Positions 8,986 to 18,792 of a stretch of DNA of 64,000 nt are shown here, piece by piece; position 1 is the first letter of the stretch, and the number at the start of each line of letters is the position of its first letter. A program made the translations under genes and the position numbers. Below the pieces are notes generated by a model, which saw only the letters and a list, made by a program, of their open reading frames with translations, ran no database searches and was not told the origin of the DNA. Origin of the DNA: Fibrella aquatilis (GTDB lineage: Bacteria; Bacteroidota; Bacteroidia; Cytophagales; Spirosomataceae); NCBI RefSeq assembly GCF_017353255.1, contig NZ_JAFMYU010000003.1, positions 124,001 through 188,000 of the forward strand, given 5' to 3'.

Positions 8986-10425
8986 TCATTCATTTTTCGG
9001 TAGCGGCCCTCTAAATTGATCCAGCTTTGCCGTGGCCAACGTGGCACCTTTGCCACGGGTGGCTTTCACCGCCGAGGGTACTTTGACGGGCCGGCCCGTT
9101 TTGGCTGATTTATAGATGGCTTCCATAATGCGCTGATCCTGAAGGCCTTCTTCGCCGGGCGTGAACGGAACGCGGTCGGTCAGTACGCACTCCGACATGT
9201 GGTCGATTTCGGCGGCAAACTGGTTAACATCTGGAAGACTCACGGCTTCGCGGCGTTCGGCTTTCTTTTCGGCGAAGGCTACTTCCATCTTCAGGCCGCT
9301 GTACGAAAAGCCGGGGTCGAGACCAATCCAGCCGCGTTCGGCCATGACACGGTAGCGGCGCGTTTCGTGCACACCGTAGTGGGTCAGGCAATTGGTGATG
9401 ATGCCACTGGGAAACCGCATCTGCCAGCTTACCATCTCTTCTACCTCCTTAAAACGAGGGTCGCCGGGCGTACTCGACTGGTAGGCAAATACTTCCGTGG
9501 GCTCCTCGCCGGTCAGGTAGCGGAGGGTGTTGAGGCAGTACAAACCAATATCGGGCAGGGCACCACCCCCGGCCAGAGCTTTTTTGAAGCGCCAGTGCGC
9601 CGGGTTGTCCGAGTTCTGCACGTTGACGGCCTCAATGGTTTTGGTCCGGCCAAACTGATTGCTGCGCACCATGTCGCGCACAAGCCGGTTGTAGGGTTCG
9701 TACTGAATGCGGTAGGCCACCATCAGCTTGCGGTTGGCCTTGCGGCAGGCGTCGATCATGGCCTGGCACTCGGCAGCGGAGTTGGCCATGGGTTTTTCGC
9801 ACAGGATGTGTTTGCCTGCTTTCGCCCCGCGAATGGTGTATTCGGCATGCATGGAGTTGGGCAGTACAATGTAGATCACCTGCACCTCCGGGTTGTCTTT
9901 CAGGCGGTCGTAGGTGGCGTAGCTGTAGCAACTTTTCTCGTTGATACCATACTGACGGGCCACTTTGAGCATCTTTTCGGGGCTACCGCTCACCAGCGCC
10001 ACCACCTTCGATTTCTTGCATTGGGCAAAGGCGGGCATCAGCTCTTCCAGCGCCAGGTGCCCCAGCCCCACAATGGCGTAGCCCACGCGCTTGTCGGGCG
10101 GCATGGGGGTGGGCGTAGGGCCGCTTTGGCGTTCGGTGGCGGCTTTCCACTGCTCCAGCTTCACGGGCTGTTCGGGGTTGGTGGTATTTTGTGGCTTCAT
10201 CGTGGGCGAGGCGGCCACCGTTTCCGAACTTGGTTTACCCGCCGTGGGTGCTTCGGAAACGGGTGCCGAACTGCCTTTTTTGCCGGTCGATTTTCCTGTT
10301 GAACAGGCCGCGGCAATGGTGCTCACTGCCCCCACCGCTGCCGCCCGCAGAAACGATTTCCGTGATACCCCTGCCCGTCCATCAGTGCTCAGTAGTTGGT
10401 CTACCCATTCGTCTATCGAGTTCAT
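8986..10425 (-). CDS. Gfo/Idh/MocA family oxidoreductase, exported lipoprotein type
   Basis: NAD(P)-dependent sugar or cyclitol oxidoreductase, 479 residues. The N-terminus has an unusual 20-residue leader before SRKSFLRAAAVG and an Ala-rich hydrophobic stretch ending in AAACS, which reads as a Tat-type lipoprotein signal. A low-complexity Ser/Thr/Pro/Lys linker (about 43-105) follows. The Rossmann part starts at VGYAIVGLGHLALEELMPA (about 113), with the family motif LCEKPMAN (about 208). The C-terminal alpha/beta domain is intact. It is placed between the UnbV lipoprotein and a dehydrogenase in the Sus operon, so it probably acts in the periplasm on the imported compound or is tethered there. 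Substrate unknown. Confidence 0.88.
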   Translation of the reverse strand: MNSIDEWVDQLLSTDGRAGVSRKSFLRAAAVGAVSTIAAACSTGKSTGKKGSSAPVSEAPTAGKPSSETVAASPTMKPQNTTNPEQPVKLEQWKAATERQSGPTPTPMPPDKRVGYAIVGLGHLALEELMPAFAQCKKSKVVALVSGSPEKMLKVARQYGINEKSCYSYATYDRLKDNPEVQVIYIVLPNSMHAEYTIRGAKAGKHILCEKPMANSAAECQAMIDACRKANRKLMVAYRIQYEPYNRLVRDMVRSNQFGRTKTIEAVNVQNSDNPAHWRFKKALAGGGALPDIGLYCLNTLRYLTGEEPTEVFAYQSSTPGDPRFKEVEEMVSWQMRFPSGIITNCLTHYGVHETRRYRVMAERGWIGLDPGFSYSGLKMEVAFAEKKAERREAVSLPDVNQFAAEIDHMSECVLTDRVPFTPGEEGLQDQRIMEAIYKSAKTGRPVKVPSAVKATRGKGATLATAKLDQFRGPLPKNE

Positions 10426-10471
10426 AGCGTGTTAGTTTCGGATAGAAAAACGGGCGGAGTGGGGGTAATGT

Positions 10472-13400
10472 TTACATAAGAACCACCCGCAGCAGACTAC
10501 CACCGTTCACACCTACAAGTACTTCTGAATCGTTTAATTGCGCCAGACCGCGTACGTCGCCGCGAATGCCCGCGTTGGCCCGGAAACGGAAGTGGCCGCG
10601 CTGATTGTCGAAGAGCGGTACATAGCTGGCGTCAGACCGACCTACCCGTACGCGGGCCTGGGCGATGTTGCCGCCAAGTAGCAAATCGAGGTCGCCGTCG
10701 TGGTCATAATCAAGCGGTTCCAGCGCGAATACAGGTGCGAACTGCGCTTCTACGGGTAGCGGATGGGCTACGAACTTGCCTCGTCTGTTTTCGTAATACG
10801 TTGATTGTAAGGTTTTAGCGCTAAGCTCTTTGCCCTTGATCAGTTCGTCGGGGGTGAAGAGGTCCGATAGGGTGGCGTTGGCGTAGAGGGTGTAGTCGGG
10901 GAAGCGGGCTTTGAGGAAATTAACCTGCCCCAGGGCCTCATCGCGGCTGGCGTAGGGGTAGGCCTTGCCCTGCACGAAATAAGTCATAAACGGGTCTACG
11001 CGCCCGTCGCCGTCGAAGTCGCCGTAGGTGAGCTGCACCGGTCGGGCGGGTGAGGCCTTGAATTGAGAGTTTAGGCCGTAGTTGCCCGCCACCATGTCCA
11101 TGTCGCCGTCGTTGTCGAAATCGGCCAGGGTGAGGCAGTTCCACCAGCCTTCCTGGTTGGCGGGCATCCACTGTTTGGTGGCATCGGCAAAGCGGCCACC
11201 TTCGTTGAGTAGCACCATCGGGGCCATCCATTCACCCACTACAACGAGGTCGGGCCGCCCATCTTTGTTCAGGTCAGCAGCGCGGGCATCGCAGACAAGC
11301 CCATTGGAAGGCAGGGGCAGGGCTGACGCGGGGGCTTTGGTGAACGCCGGACCGCCGCCCGGCCCTTTGCCTGAATTGATGAGCAAAAAGCTCCGCTCCG
11401 AACGCGGGTATTGCCCAGGCACAAACCGCGTTCCGACAAACAAATCCAGGTCTTTATCACTGTCCACATCCAGCGGCACCACGCACGAACCAGCTTGATT
11501 GTCAACGGGTAAGGCATTGGGTGCTTTGCTGAAACCGCCCTTTCCGTCGTTCAGATACAGCCGGTCCTGCAACAACGGATCGCCCGCCGCGAAGGGGTAG
11601 CCGCCGCTCACTACATACAAATCCTGGTCACCGTCGCCATCGGCATCGAAGAACGCAGCGGCTTCGTCCTGACTGCCCTTATCGGCCTCAAAAGCAGGTA
11701 CGGTTACCTTCGTCAGTGCGCCATTAGCCTGTTGCAAGAAAAGCACCCCCGCCTGATTTTTGGGTCCGCAGGCGTACACGTCGGCTTGCCCATCGCCGTT
11801 CACGTCGCCGGTGGCTAGTTTGGGGCCGCTGTACGAAAACTGGTAGGGGAGGAGTAGTTGCTGCTTGAAATCGTTGGTGTCTACGGGTGTTTGCACCCAC
11901 CCCGGCACGGGCGCAATCGTGAACGGACCCGGAGCCTCTGCCGGGTATACAAATCCTGCTACGGCCTGCCCGTATCGCGGCTGCAACGGCTGCTTAACCG
12001 GCACGTTAACAAGCAGTTGCGTTTTGTTGTCGGGATACACAATCCGCACCGAATCGGCGGTGGCGTGGCCCGTCATACCGAAGCGGAGCGGGCCGTAGCT
12101 GCACGACTGAAACCCCCGCACGGGCGAAAACTCTTCGTACTGCACCCGCCCACCGGCATACACCCACACCTTTGTGCCAATGAGTTGCCGGGTGGGGTTG
12201 TCATGCGCCAGATCGACGGTCAGGAACCCGGCCTCGTGGTCTTCTACCGACCGGTTTTTATATACCACCGACGGCCCGTTCATGACGTTGGCCAGCAAAT
12301 CCAGATCGCCGTCATTATCCAGATCGGCATAGGCGGCACCGTTGGCTTTCACGGCGCGGGTCAGGCCCCAGTGCTGCGTTATGTTCCTGAACGTCAGTGA
12401 ACTATCGCCGTTGTTGCGGAACAAGTAACCCCCCACGTCGATGCCCGGCATCTTGTCCAGAATCTGATCGACGGAGGCCGCCTGCATGCCCTGCTGCGCT
12501 TTCACCCGTTCATCGACGGTGTATTTCAGGAACTGCATGTTGGTGTAGTCTTTCTCGTAGCCGTTGGTCACGAAGAGATCTTTCCACCCGTCGCCGTCAT
12601 AATCCGCCAGCAGCGCCGACCAGCTCCAGTCCGTATTCGACACGCCGGAAAGTTGGCCGATGTCGGAGAAAAGGGGCGTAGAGCTGAGGGCGTGGAGCAG
12701 AGGGGTCTGTTCTTTGCTCTTGCCTCTCGGCTCTACGCTCTTTGCCCCACGCCCTACGCTTAACTGCACCATATTCCGCATGGTTTGGGGGTGGAAACCG
12801 GCGCGGAGGAGTTGGTTGTACTTGTCGAAATTATCATCGCCGGAGGAGAGCTTGATGCGCTCGTTGGTGGCGGGGAGCATGTCGAGGGTGATGATGTCGG
12901 GGCGGGCGTCGTTGTTGATATCCGCCACGTCCGACCCCATCGAATAGAGCGACGTATGGCCCGTGGCGGTCTTGATCACGTTCCTGAAATGCGGTTCGCC
13001 GGGCTTCGCGTCGGGGATGTTCAGCAGCAGGTAGTCTTCCTCGTTGAAATCGTTGGAGATGTACAAATCCGGCCACCCATCGGCGTTTAGGTCCGATACG
13101 GCAATGCCCAGTCCGAAGCTCAACGCGTTGTTAATCAGCCCCGACGTGGCCGACACGTCTACAAACCGGGGCGCAGTGGGGCTACCCTCGTTGCTGTATA
13201 GTTTCGAGCCAAAATGCGCGCTCTTCTCCGTCTTCAACGTACCTAGCAGCTTGCTGAACCCGGCGTACTGCGGCAGCGAATGGTTCAACACAAACAGGTC
13301 CAGATCCCCGTCGCGGTCATAGTCGAAAAAGGCCGCCTGGGTGGAGTACGAATCATCGGCGATACCAAATTCGGCGGCGCGTTCGGTGAACGTAGGTACG

Positions 13401-13882
13401 CCCGTGGCGTCGGCGTGGTTGTTGATATAGAGCAGGTTACGCCGCAGGGTGGAATCGCTCTGCGCCGACCGGCACACGTAAATATCCAGCCAGCCATCGG
13501 CGTTGACGTCGGCTAGGGTAACGCCCGTTTTCCAGCCCGCCGCCGCGCCCACCCCCGCTTTCTCGGTCACGTCGTCGAAGTGGAGTTGGGCCTCTCCTCC
13601 CTCTTTCTGGAAAATTGTCCGGTTCAGATACAGCTGGTTCGGCACGCGGTTGCCCGTAAAATACACGTCGGCCAGGCCATCGTTATTCAGATCGCCCACC
13701 GCCACGCCGCCCCCGTTGAAATAGTAAGGGTATTTGAGTACGTTGTTGTCCCCGTCCTGCACCACCGTATTGACAAAGGCAATGCCGGTCTGTTCAGACG
13801 TAAGTTCCTCAAACAGCGGCTTGTCGGTTTGGGAACAGGCTTGCAGGATGAGGAGGAAAAGGAGGGGGATGGGGAAGCGCAT
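10472..13882 (-). CDS. FG-GAP/VCBS repeat lipoprotein with ASPIC/UnbV domain
   Basis: Large surface or periplasmic beta-propeller lipoprotein, 1136 residues from the ATG at 13882; a GTG at 13900 would add six residues but the ATG gives a clean signal peptide ending in lipobox LQAC. Many Ca-binding-like repeats of the DxNxDGxxD type are visible (DLNNDGLADVYF, DYDRDGDLDLFV, DYDGDGWKDLFV, DLDNDGDLDLLA), with an ASPIC/UnbV-like region in the middle (IGTKVWVYAGG, then SVRIVYPDNK). Such proteins often accompany SusC/SusD pairs, and this one directly follows the second SusD. Residues about 374-404 are encoded by an inserted heptad hairpin, a stretch with no family-like sequence. Function beyond carbohydrate-locus association is unknown. 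Confidence 0.88.
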   Translation of the reverse strand: MRFPIPLLFLLILQACSQTDKPLFEELTSEQTGIAFVNTVVQDGDNNVLKYPYYFNGGGVAVGDLNNDGLADVYFTGNRVPNQLYLNRTIFQKEGGEAQLHFDDVTEKAGVGAAAGWKTGVTLADVNADGWLDIYVCRSAQSDSTLRRNLLYINNHADATGVPTFTERAAEFGIADDSYSTQAAFFDYDRDGDLDLFVLNHSLPQYAGFSKLLGTLKTEKSAHFGSKLYSNEGSPTAPRFVDVSATSGLINNALSFGLGIAVSDLNADGWPDLYISNDFNEEDYLLLNIPDAKPGEPHFRNVIKTATGHTSLYSMGSDVADINNDARPDIITLDMLPATNERIKLSSGDDNFDKYNQLLRAGFHPQTMRNMVQLSVGRGAKSVEPRGKSKEQTPLLHALSSTPLFSDIGQLSGVSNTDWSWSALLADYDGDGWKDLFVTNGYEKDYTNMQFLKYTVDERVKAQQGMQAASVDQILDKMPGIDVGGYLFRNNGDSSLTFRNITQHWGLTRAVKANGAAYADLDNDGDLDLLANVMNGPSVVYKNRSVEDHEAGFLTVDLAHDNPTRQLIGTKVWVYAGGRVQYEEFSPVRGFQSCSYGPLRFGMTGHATADSVRIVYPDNKTQLLVNVPVKQPLQPRYGQAVAGFVYPAEAPGPFTIAPVPGWVQTPVDTNDFKQQLLLPYQFSYSGPKLATGDVNGDGQADVYACGPKNQAGVLFLQQANGALTKVTVPAFEADKGSQDEAAAFFDADGDGDQDLYVVSGGYPFAAGDPLLQDRLYLNDGKGGFSKAPNALPVDNQAGSCVVPLDVDSDKDLDLFVGTRFVPGQYPRSERSFLLINSGKGPGGGPAFTKAPASALPLPSNGLVCDARAADLNKDGRPDLVVVGEWMAPMVLLNEGGRFADATKQWMPANQEGWWNCLTLADFDNDGDMDMVAGNYGLNSQFKASPARPVQLTYGDFDGDGRVDPFMTYFVQGKAYPYASRDEALGQVNFLKARFPDYTLYANATLSDLFTPDELIKGKELSAKTLQSTYYENRRGKFVAHPLPVEAQFAPVFALEPLDYDHDGDLDLLLGGNIAQARVRVGRSDASYVPLFDNQRGHFRFRANAGIRGDVRGLAQLNDSEVLVGVNGGSLLRVVLM
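12671..12761. repeat. heptad-repeat inverted element inside the UnbV lipoprotein gene
   Basis: Arm 12723-12761 read on the minus strand is five clean heptads (GCGTAGG, GCGTGGG, GCAAAGA and two more); arm 12671-12703 carries related words in inverse orientation. The reading frame passes through without a stop, giving a Ser/Lys/Leu-rich insert. This is the only clear case in the window of the element lying wholly inside a coding sequence. Confidence 0.7.
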
Positions 13883-13907
13883 GTTGAGGGAGGGGTACAC
13901 AAGCTAC

Positions 13908-13940
13908 AAAAAAACAGAGCCACCAGGGGCAGCTCTGTTT
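13908..13940 (-). terminator. rho-independent terminator after the second SusD
   Basis: On the minus strand ACAGAGC and GCTCTGT arms enclose a loop and are followed by a run of seven T. It lies between the SusD stop (13961) and the UnbV start (13882), so it may partly separate high SusC/SusD expression from the downstream genes. Confidence 0.75.
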
Positions 13941-13960
13941 CCGTAACATACCTATTTTGG

Positions 13961-15520
13961 TCAATTTTTGTCCCACCAGAGCGGTGTTGTCACTTTGTCG
14001 GCACCACCCAGCAGGGCTTCTGCCTTTTTCACTTCGGCACCGTTGGTGTTGCGCTCTACGTCGAGAAATGGGATGCGGCGCAGTACGCCCCCGGCCGGAA
14101 TGTCGGGGTTGTCGGAGTTGGCCACGGGGTATAGCTTGGGCAGACGGGTGCGGCGATATTCGGCCCAGCCTTCAAAGCCGTCGGGGAAGAGGGCGAGCCA
14201 TTTCTGCGTAGCAATCTGCTCACGCTGAATGGCCGCCGTGCTGCCCCAGGCCACGGGTACGTCGCTCATCGGGGCCGACTTCAGGTAGTCGTTAGGAGCC
14301 ACGGGCTTTTTGGTGCTCGTCTGGTAGGCTTTGATCGCGGCGGCGTCGGTGATGCCCCACTGCTTCATCGAGTTGGCAATGCCCGTTTCGTAGTAGCTCT
14401 GGGCCGTACCACCACCCATGTTCCAGCCGTTGAGGGCACCCTCGGCGCGGAGGAAGTACGCCTCGGCGGTGGCCATCACGTTTTGCGGCGTCTCCAGGCC
14501 CGACGACGTCCAGCGCTCACCCACGTGCGAGTTGGCATCGGCGGTGTTCATAGGGTCGGTCAACTGACTGGTGGCCAATCCGTTGCGCAGGCCCTCGTAA
14601 GTGTTTGTTTTCACCGCAGGCAGGAAATACACCGGCATCCGGGGGTCGGCGTACCCTTTCAGGGTCGATTCCATAGACGCGCTCATGCGGAACTCGTTCC
14701 AGTCCGACATGATTGAGAGACCGTTGTAGTCGTTGCCTTTGGTGCTGCGCTGCACCAGGGCGTCGTCGTCGGGGCTGTTGGCCAGCACCCCACCCGCCAC
14801 GGCCGCCTCGGCCTCGGTTTTGGCGCGGGCCGGATCTACTTTCGACGCCCGCAACGCCAGCCGCAGCCGCAACGTGTTGGCAAACCGAATCCACTTGTTC
14901 ACGTCGCCGCCGTAGATGAGGTCAAACGTGCCAAAGGGCTTGTCGGCAGTTTTGGTTTTCAACACAGACACCGCTTTATCGAGGCGCTTGAAGAAGTCGT
15001 CGTAAATGGTGGCCTGCGCGTCGTAGGCTACCGATTGAGCCGGTTCGCCCGCTTTAAAATACGGAATAGGCCCCACGTGATCGGTCCAGCGGTGGAAGGT
15101 CCACACCCACCAGATATTAGTGATGGCGTTTTCGGCCGAGGCGGCGTCGGTGCTGCTGAGAATGGTCTTCATCTGCGGCACAGCCTGCGTGTAGGTTTCC
15201 ACCCAGGGGTCGCCGATCCAGTCCATCCTGATCACAAACCGATCTGACGGAAAATAGGTAGCCACGCAGGCGAAATACTGCGCATACTGGTCAGAAAACA
15301 GGTTTTGTCCCACCTGATAATGGTAATAGTTGAGCGTGGCCGCCGACTGCGCTTTGGCAAACAGGTACGGAATTTCGCTTTTGCCAATAGTCGAAATCTT
15401 GGTCTTGTCGGTATTGATTTCGTCGAAATTGCTCGTGCAGCCCGGTGCCAGAACGGCCAGCGGACCCGCCACGCAAAGGCCGACAAGGGCTTTATGGACG
15501 ACGTTGTTGTTGATTTTCAT
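13961..15520 (-). CDS. SusD/RagB family lipoprotein (SusD-like_2 type)
   Basis: Surface substrate-binding lipoprotein of 519 residues paired with the SusC gene 26 bp upstream. The signal peptide ends at the Cys of LAPGCTSNFDEINTDKT (about residue 28). The N-terminal DEINTDKTKIS, followed by IPYLFAKAQSAATLNYYHYQ, and the C-terminal GWAEYRRTRLPKL are hallmarks of the SusD-like_2 subfamily, which often serves peptide or non-starch ligands. Start ATG 15520. An intrinsic terminator follows the gene. Confidence 0.92.
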   Translation of the reverse strand: MKINNNVVHKALVGLCVAGPLAVLAPGCTSNFDEINTDKTKISTIGKSEIPYLFAKAQSAATLNYYHYQVGQNLFSDQYAQYFACVATYFPSDRFVIRMDWIGDPWVETYTQAVPQMKTILSSTDAASAENAITNIWWVWTFHRWTDHVGPIPYFKAGEPAQSVAYDAQATIYDDFFKRLDKAVSVLKTKTADKPFGTFDLIYGGDVNKWIRFANTLRLRLALRASKVDPARAKTEAEAAVAGGVLANSPDDDALVQRSTKGNDYNGLSIMSDWNEFRMSASMESTLKGYADPRMPVYFLPAVKTNTYEGLRNGLATSQLTDPMNTADANSHVGERWTSSGLETPQNVMATAEAYFLRAEGALNGWNMGGGTAQSYYETGIANSMKQWGITDAAAIKAYQTSTKKPVAPNDYLKSAPMSDVPVAWGSTAAIQREQIATQKWLALFPDGFEGWAEYRRTRLPKLYPVANSDNPDIPAGGVLRRIPFLDVERNTNGAEVKKAEALLGGADKVTTPLWWDKN

Positions 15521-15546
15521 AATATAACTCAGTTGACGGGTCGGTT

Positions 15547-18500
15547 TTAAAACGAAAGTTTCAGGTTGAAGCCGAGGCTGCGGTTGGCCGGCAGCGTGCC
15601 GTATTCTACGCCCTGGAAATTACCATTGCCGAGGTTGATGTCGGGGTCGAACGGCATGGTGCGCTTGCCCACGCCGGGGATCTCCAGGATAGACTTACCC
15701 CGGTAAAGCCAAAACAGGTTGCGCGCTACAAACGACAGCCGCGCCGACTTGATGAAGAAGTTGCTGGGCACCGGAATCCCATAGCCCAGCGACAGTTCGC
15801 GCACCCGGAAGCTGGTGGCGTCGTAGGTGAAAAATTCGCCCCAGCCATACCGCTTGCCCGACACCGTTTGCCAGAACTGCTCGGCGTTGATAGCCTTGGT
15901 GTTTGGCGTGCCAATTAAGTCTTCGCTGTTTTTCAATACCACGCCGGGTAGCACCCAACCCCCTTCGCGATTTTGGGCCGTCACCTCAGGAATGCCGCTA
16001 AACGCCAGGTTCATTTCTGTCCCCGACGTCACGATGCCCCCTACGCGCCCATCGACCAACACGCGGAGCGAGAACCCCTTATAGTTGAAGACATTAGTGA
16101 GGCCCAGCAGCATTTTTGGGTTAAAATTGCCAATGTACTCCTGATTTTTTGTCGCCACGGGCCTGCCGTCGGCGGTAACCACATACTGACCATTGGCGTT
16201 GGTCTGCCAGCGATATGCTACCAGATCACCATATGAGCCGCCCTCTTTCACAATGGGCGTGGCCGACCGGCTGTAGCCACCACCCAGCAGGGCCTGCTTC
16301 ACATCGTCGCTCAGGCTATTGATGGTGTTGCTGTTACGGCCCAGGTTAAAGATCACATCCCAGCTAAAATTGTCTGTTTTTGCCGCCGTGCCGTTGATAA
16401 CCAGTTCAATACCCGAATTCTGGATATCGCCCGCGTTAATATATTGGTTCGAGAAACCCGACGCCGGCGCCAGGCCCAGCGTGAGCAACTGGTTGATGGA
16501 ATTGGTCTGGTAATAGGTCAGGTTGGCCCCGATGCGGTTATTCAGGAACCGGGCATCTACGCCAAACTCCAGACTTTTGGTGATCTCGGGCTTCAGGTTA
16601 CCAATTGCCTGTGTTCCCGCCCGGCTGATGAACCCCGTGCCCGCACCCTGGCTGTACGAATAGTTGGTTTGCAACAAATACGGACTAGCCCCATTGCCTA
16701 CCTGCGCCAACGACGCGTTGACTTTCAGGAACGACAGCGCCCCCTTCATATCAAACAGTTCCGACAGCACCGCCGACACGCCCACTGAGGGGTATTGGTA
16801 GGTATAGGGCTTGGGTAGTGTGCTCGACCAGTCATTGCGGAGGCTGGCATCCAGAAAGATAGCGTCGCGGAAGGCCAGCGTGGCTTGTCCATAAACCGAC
16901 TGCGTTTGCGAACGCACGAAATCATCGCCCAGCCGCTGCGTTGAGCCGAAATTCAGGTTAAACCGGTTAGGGATGTTCAGGCCATTAGCCTGCGAATAGG
17001 TGTTTTCGTAGCGCGAATCCTGCAAAATGGCTCCCACGCGGTAGTCGATTTGCAGGTCTTTGGTGAGGGTATTCTTGCCTTCCAACATCACGTCGAACCA
17101 TTTTTGGGTCGTGATCGTGTTGTTGCGGGCAAAGAAACCACCCGGCTGCGATGCCCACAGCACGGTCCCCTGCGAATAGCTCTCTTCGTTCTTGTCGAAT
17201 GACTTGTCGAGGTTGGCACGACCCTGCACACTCAAGAAGGAGGTAAGCTGGTATTTGGCCGACAAAAACCCGATTACGCGGTCGCGCTGCTCGGTTATAT
17301 TGGTGCGGTTGAGCAGCCAGTAGGGGTTCTGGTAGATGGACGACAGCGTTGATGGCCAGGCGGTTGGTTTGGGCAGGCCGAGGTTGTCGCTGGTTTCGTA
17401 GTTCTTCGCATCATCCAGCGACACGTTGCGCGGAATCTGGTAGATGTCAATCACCGGGGCGTTTTCTTCGCCCGTGCGCGGCTTGTGGTCGATGCTCTGG
17501 TTGATGTACGTAATCTTGGCATCGGTCGAAAATTTCGAGCTGATCTGGTTGCTCAGGCGCAGGTTTACCGTGTGGCGCGTGAGGTCGTTGCCCGGCACGG
17601 TGCCTTGCAGCGCGTTGTTGGTATACGACAAATACGTCTGCGATTTCTCTGATCCGCCCGAAATACCGATGGAGTTATTGAGGCTTACGGCGTTACGGAA
17701 AAAGTCGCGGATGTTGTTGGGCTGGGCCGAATAGATAGCCTGATTGCCGAGGTAATTGGTAAACGACTGCCCCGTCATGGCCGCGCCCCAGCTTTCGCCT
17801 TTGGCGGGGTCGATCTTGCCGCCCACACCCTGTCCGTATTGATTCTGCACGCTGGGCAACACAAACGGGCTGTCCATAGAAACGCCCGCGTTCACATCGA
17901 CCGATACTTTGCCGGCTTTACCACGCTTGGTGGTGATCAGGATCACGCCGTTGGCCGCCTGACTGCCGTAGAGCGCCGCCGCTGAGGCACCGCGCAAAAT
18001 GGTAGTGGTCTCGATGTCGTCGGGATTGATGTTCGAAGCCCCGTCTGACCCCGCCACGGCCCCAAAATCGCTGCTGGGTACGCTGTAGGTACTATTGTTG
18101 ATCGGTACGCCATCCACCACGATCAGGGCATTGTTGGTGCCCTGGATAGACCGGTTTCCCCGCAGCACAATCCGCGATCCCGATCCCACGCCGCCTGAGC
18201 CTTGGGTGATGTAGGCCCCGGCAATTTTGCCCTGCAAGGTGTTGAGCACGTTGCCGTCGCGCACCTCGTTGAGCTGGTTCGACCGGATCGTCTGCGTGGC
18301 ATAGGTCAGCGCTTTAGCGTCGCGCTTAATGCCCAGGGCGGTTACTACCAATTCGTTCAGCGACCGGCTGTCGGGTTCGAGCGAGGCGTTAATCTGGTCC
18401 TGCGACCCCACCGTGACTTCTTTTTTCACGTAGCCCACAAAACCCAGCACCAGCACGTCGCCCGCTTTAGCCCGAAGCTGGTAAACCCCGTTGCCATCGG

Positions 18501-18657
18501 TGGTGGTACCGCGTGAGGTACCTTTCACGACCACACTTACCCCGCTGAGGGGGGCCGCCCGTTCGTCGATGACGGTGCCGGTGATGGTCCGGTCCTGCGC
18601 CAGTGCCCAGGGAGCAGCCAGCAGCAGGAGGTTCAGAAGTAGAAGTAATTTTTTCAT
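15547..18657 (-). CDS. SusC/RagA family TonB-linked outer-membrane receptor
   Basis: TonB-dependent import channel, 1036 residues. The signal peptide covers residues 1-20 (LLAAPWALAQ), the carboxypeptidase-regulatory-like domain about 23-98 (ITGTVIDERAAPLSGVSV), the plug from about 103 with ELVVTALGIKRDAKALTYAT, and NNALIVVDGVPINN; barrel strands fill the rest. It leads a minus-strand operon with SusD, UnbV lipoprotein and the catabolic dehydrogenases. A -7-like box lies at 18702-18709 and two LacI-type operators lie about 135 bp upstream, next to a divergent lacI gene, so LacI-type control of the pair is likely. Confidence 0.95.
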   Translation of the reverse strand: MKKLLLLLNLLLLAAPWALAQDRTITGTVIDERAAPLSGVSVVVKGTSRGTTTDGNGVYQLRAKAGDVLVLGFVGYVKKEVTVGSQDQINASLEPDSRSLNELVVTALGIKRDAKALTYATQTIRSNQLNEVRDGNVLNTLQGKIAGAYITQGSGGVGSGSRIVLRGNRSIQGTNNALIVVDGVPINNSTYSVPSSDFGAVAGSDGASNINPDDIETTTILRGASAAALYGSQAANGVILITTKRGKAGKVSVDVNAGVSMDSPFVLPSVQNQYGQGVGGKIDPAKGESWGAAMTGQSFTNYLGNQAIYSAQPNNIRDFFRNAVSLNNSIGISGGSEKSQTYLSYTNNALQGTVPGNDLTRHTVNLRLSNQISSKFSTDAKITYINQSIDHKPRTGEENAPVIDIYQIPRNVSLDDAKNYETSDNLGLPKPTAWPSTLSSIYQNPYWLLNRTNITEQRDRVIGFLSAKYQLTSFLSVQGRANLDKSFDKNEESYSQGTVLWASQPGGFFARNNTITTQKWFDVMLEGKNTLTKDLQIDYRVGAILQDSRYENTYSQANGLNIPNRFNLNFGSTQRLGDDFVRSQTQSVYGQATLAFRDAIFLDASLRNDWSSTLPKPYTYQYPSVGVSAVLSELFDMKGALSFLKVNASLAQVGNGASPYLLQTNYSYSQGAGTGFISRAGTQAIGNLKPEITKSLEFGVDARFLNNRIGANLTYYQTNSINQLLTLGLAPASGFSNQYINAGDIQNSGIELVINGTAAKTDNFSWDVIFNLGRNSNTINSLSDDVKQALLGGGYSRSATPIVKEGGSYGDLVAYRWQTNANGQYVVTADGRPVATKNQEYIGNFNPKMLLGLTNVFNYKGFSLRVLVDGRVGGIVTSGTEMNLAFSGIPEVTAQNREGGWVLPGVVLKNSEDLIGTPNTKAINAEQFWQTVSGKRYGWGEFFTYDATSFRVRELSLGYGIPVPSNFFIKSARLSFVARNLFWLYRGKSILEIPGVGKRTMPFDPDINLGNGNFQGVEYGTLPANRSLGFNLKLSF

Positions 18658-18701
18658 GAAGCAAGATTATGGAGTACGATAAATACCGATTTTCTACTGA
18701 G

Positions 18702-18709
18702 CAAATATC
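18702..18709 (-). promoter_or_regulatory. probable -7 promoter box of the second SusC
   Basis: GATATTTG on the minus strand differs from TAnnTTTG only in the first base and lies about 45 bp before the SusC start, the same spacing as in the first SusC gene. Confidence 0.4.
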
Positions 18710-18792
18710 CTTTTTCCCATCAGACCACAGCGGAGAAAAGCGGGTGTCAGCAGCGTGTTTCTGCCCGTTAATTTGCTTTCAGCAATGAACAA

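Noticed and set aside
9199-10302. Long plus-strand frame opposite the Gfo/Idh gene
   Set aside because: His/Val/Gly-rich translation without motifs; the minus frame carries the NAD and EKP motifs.
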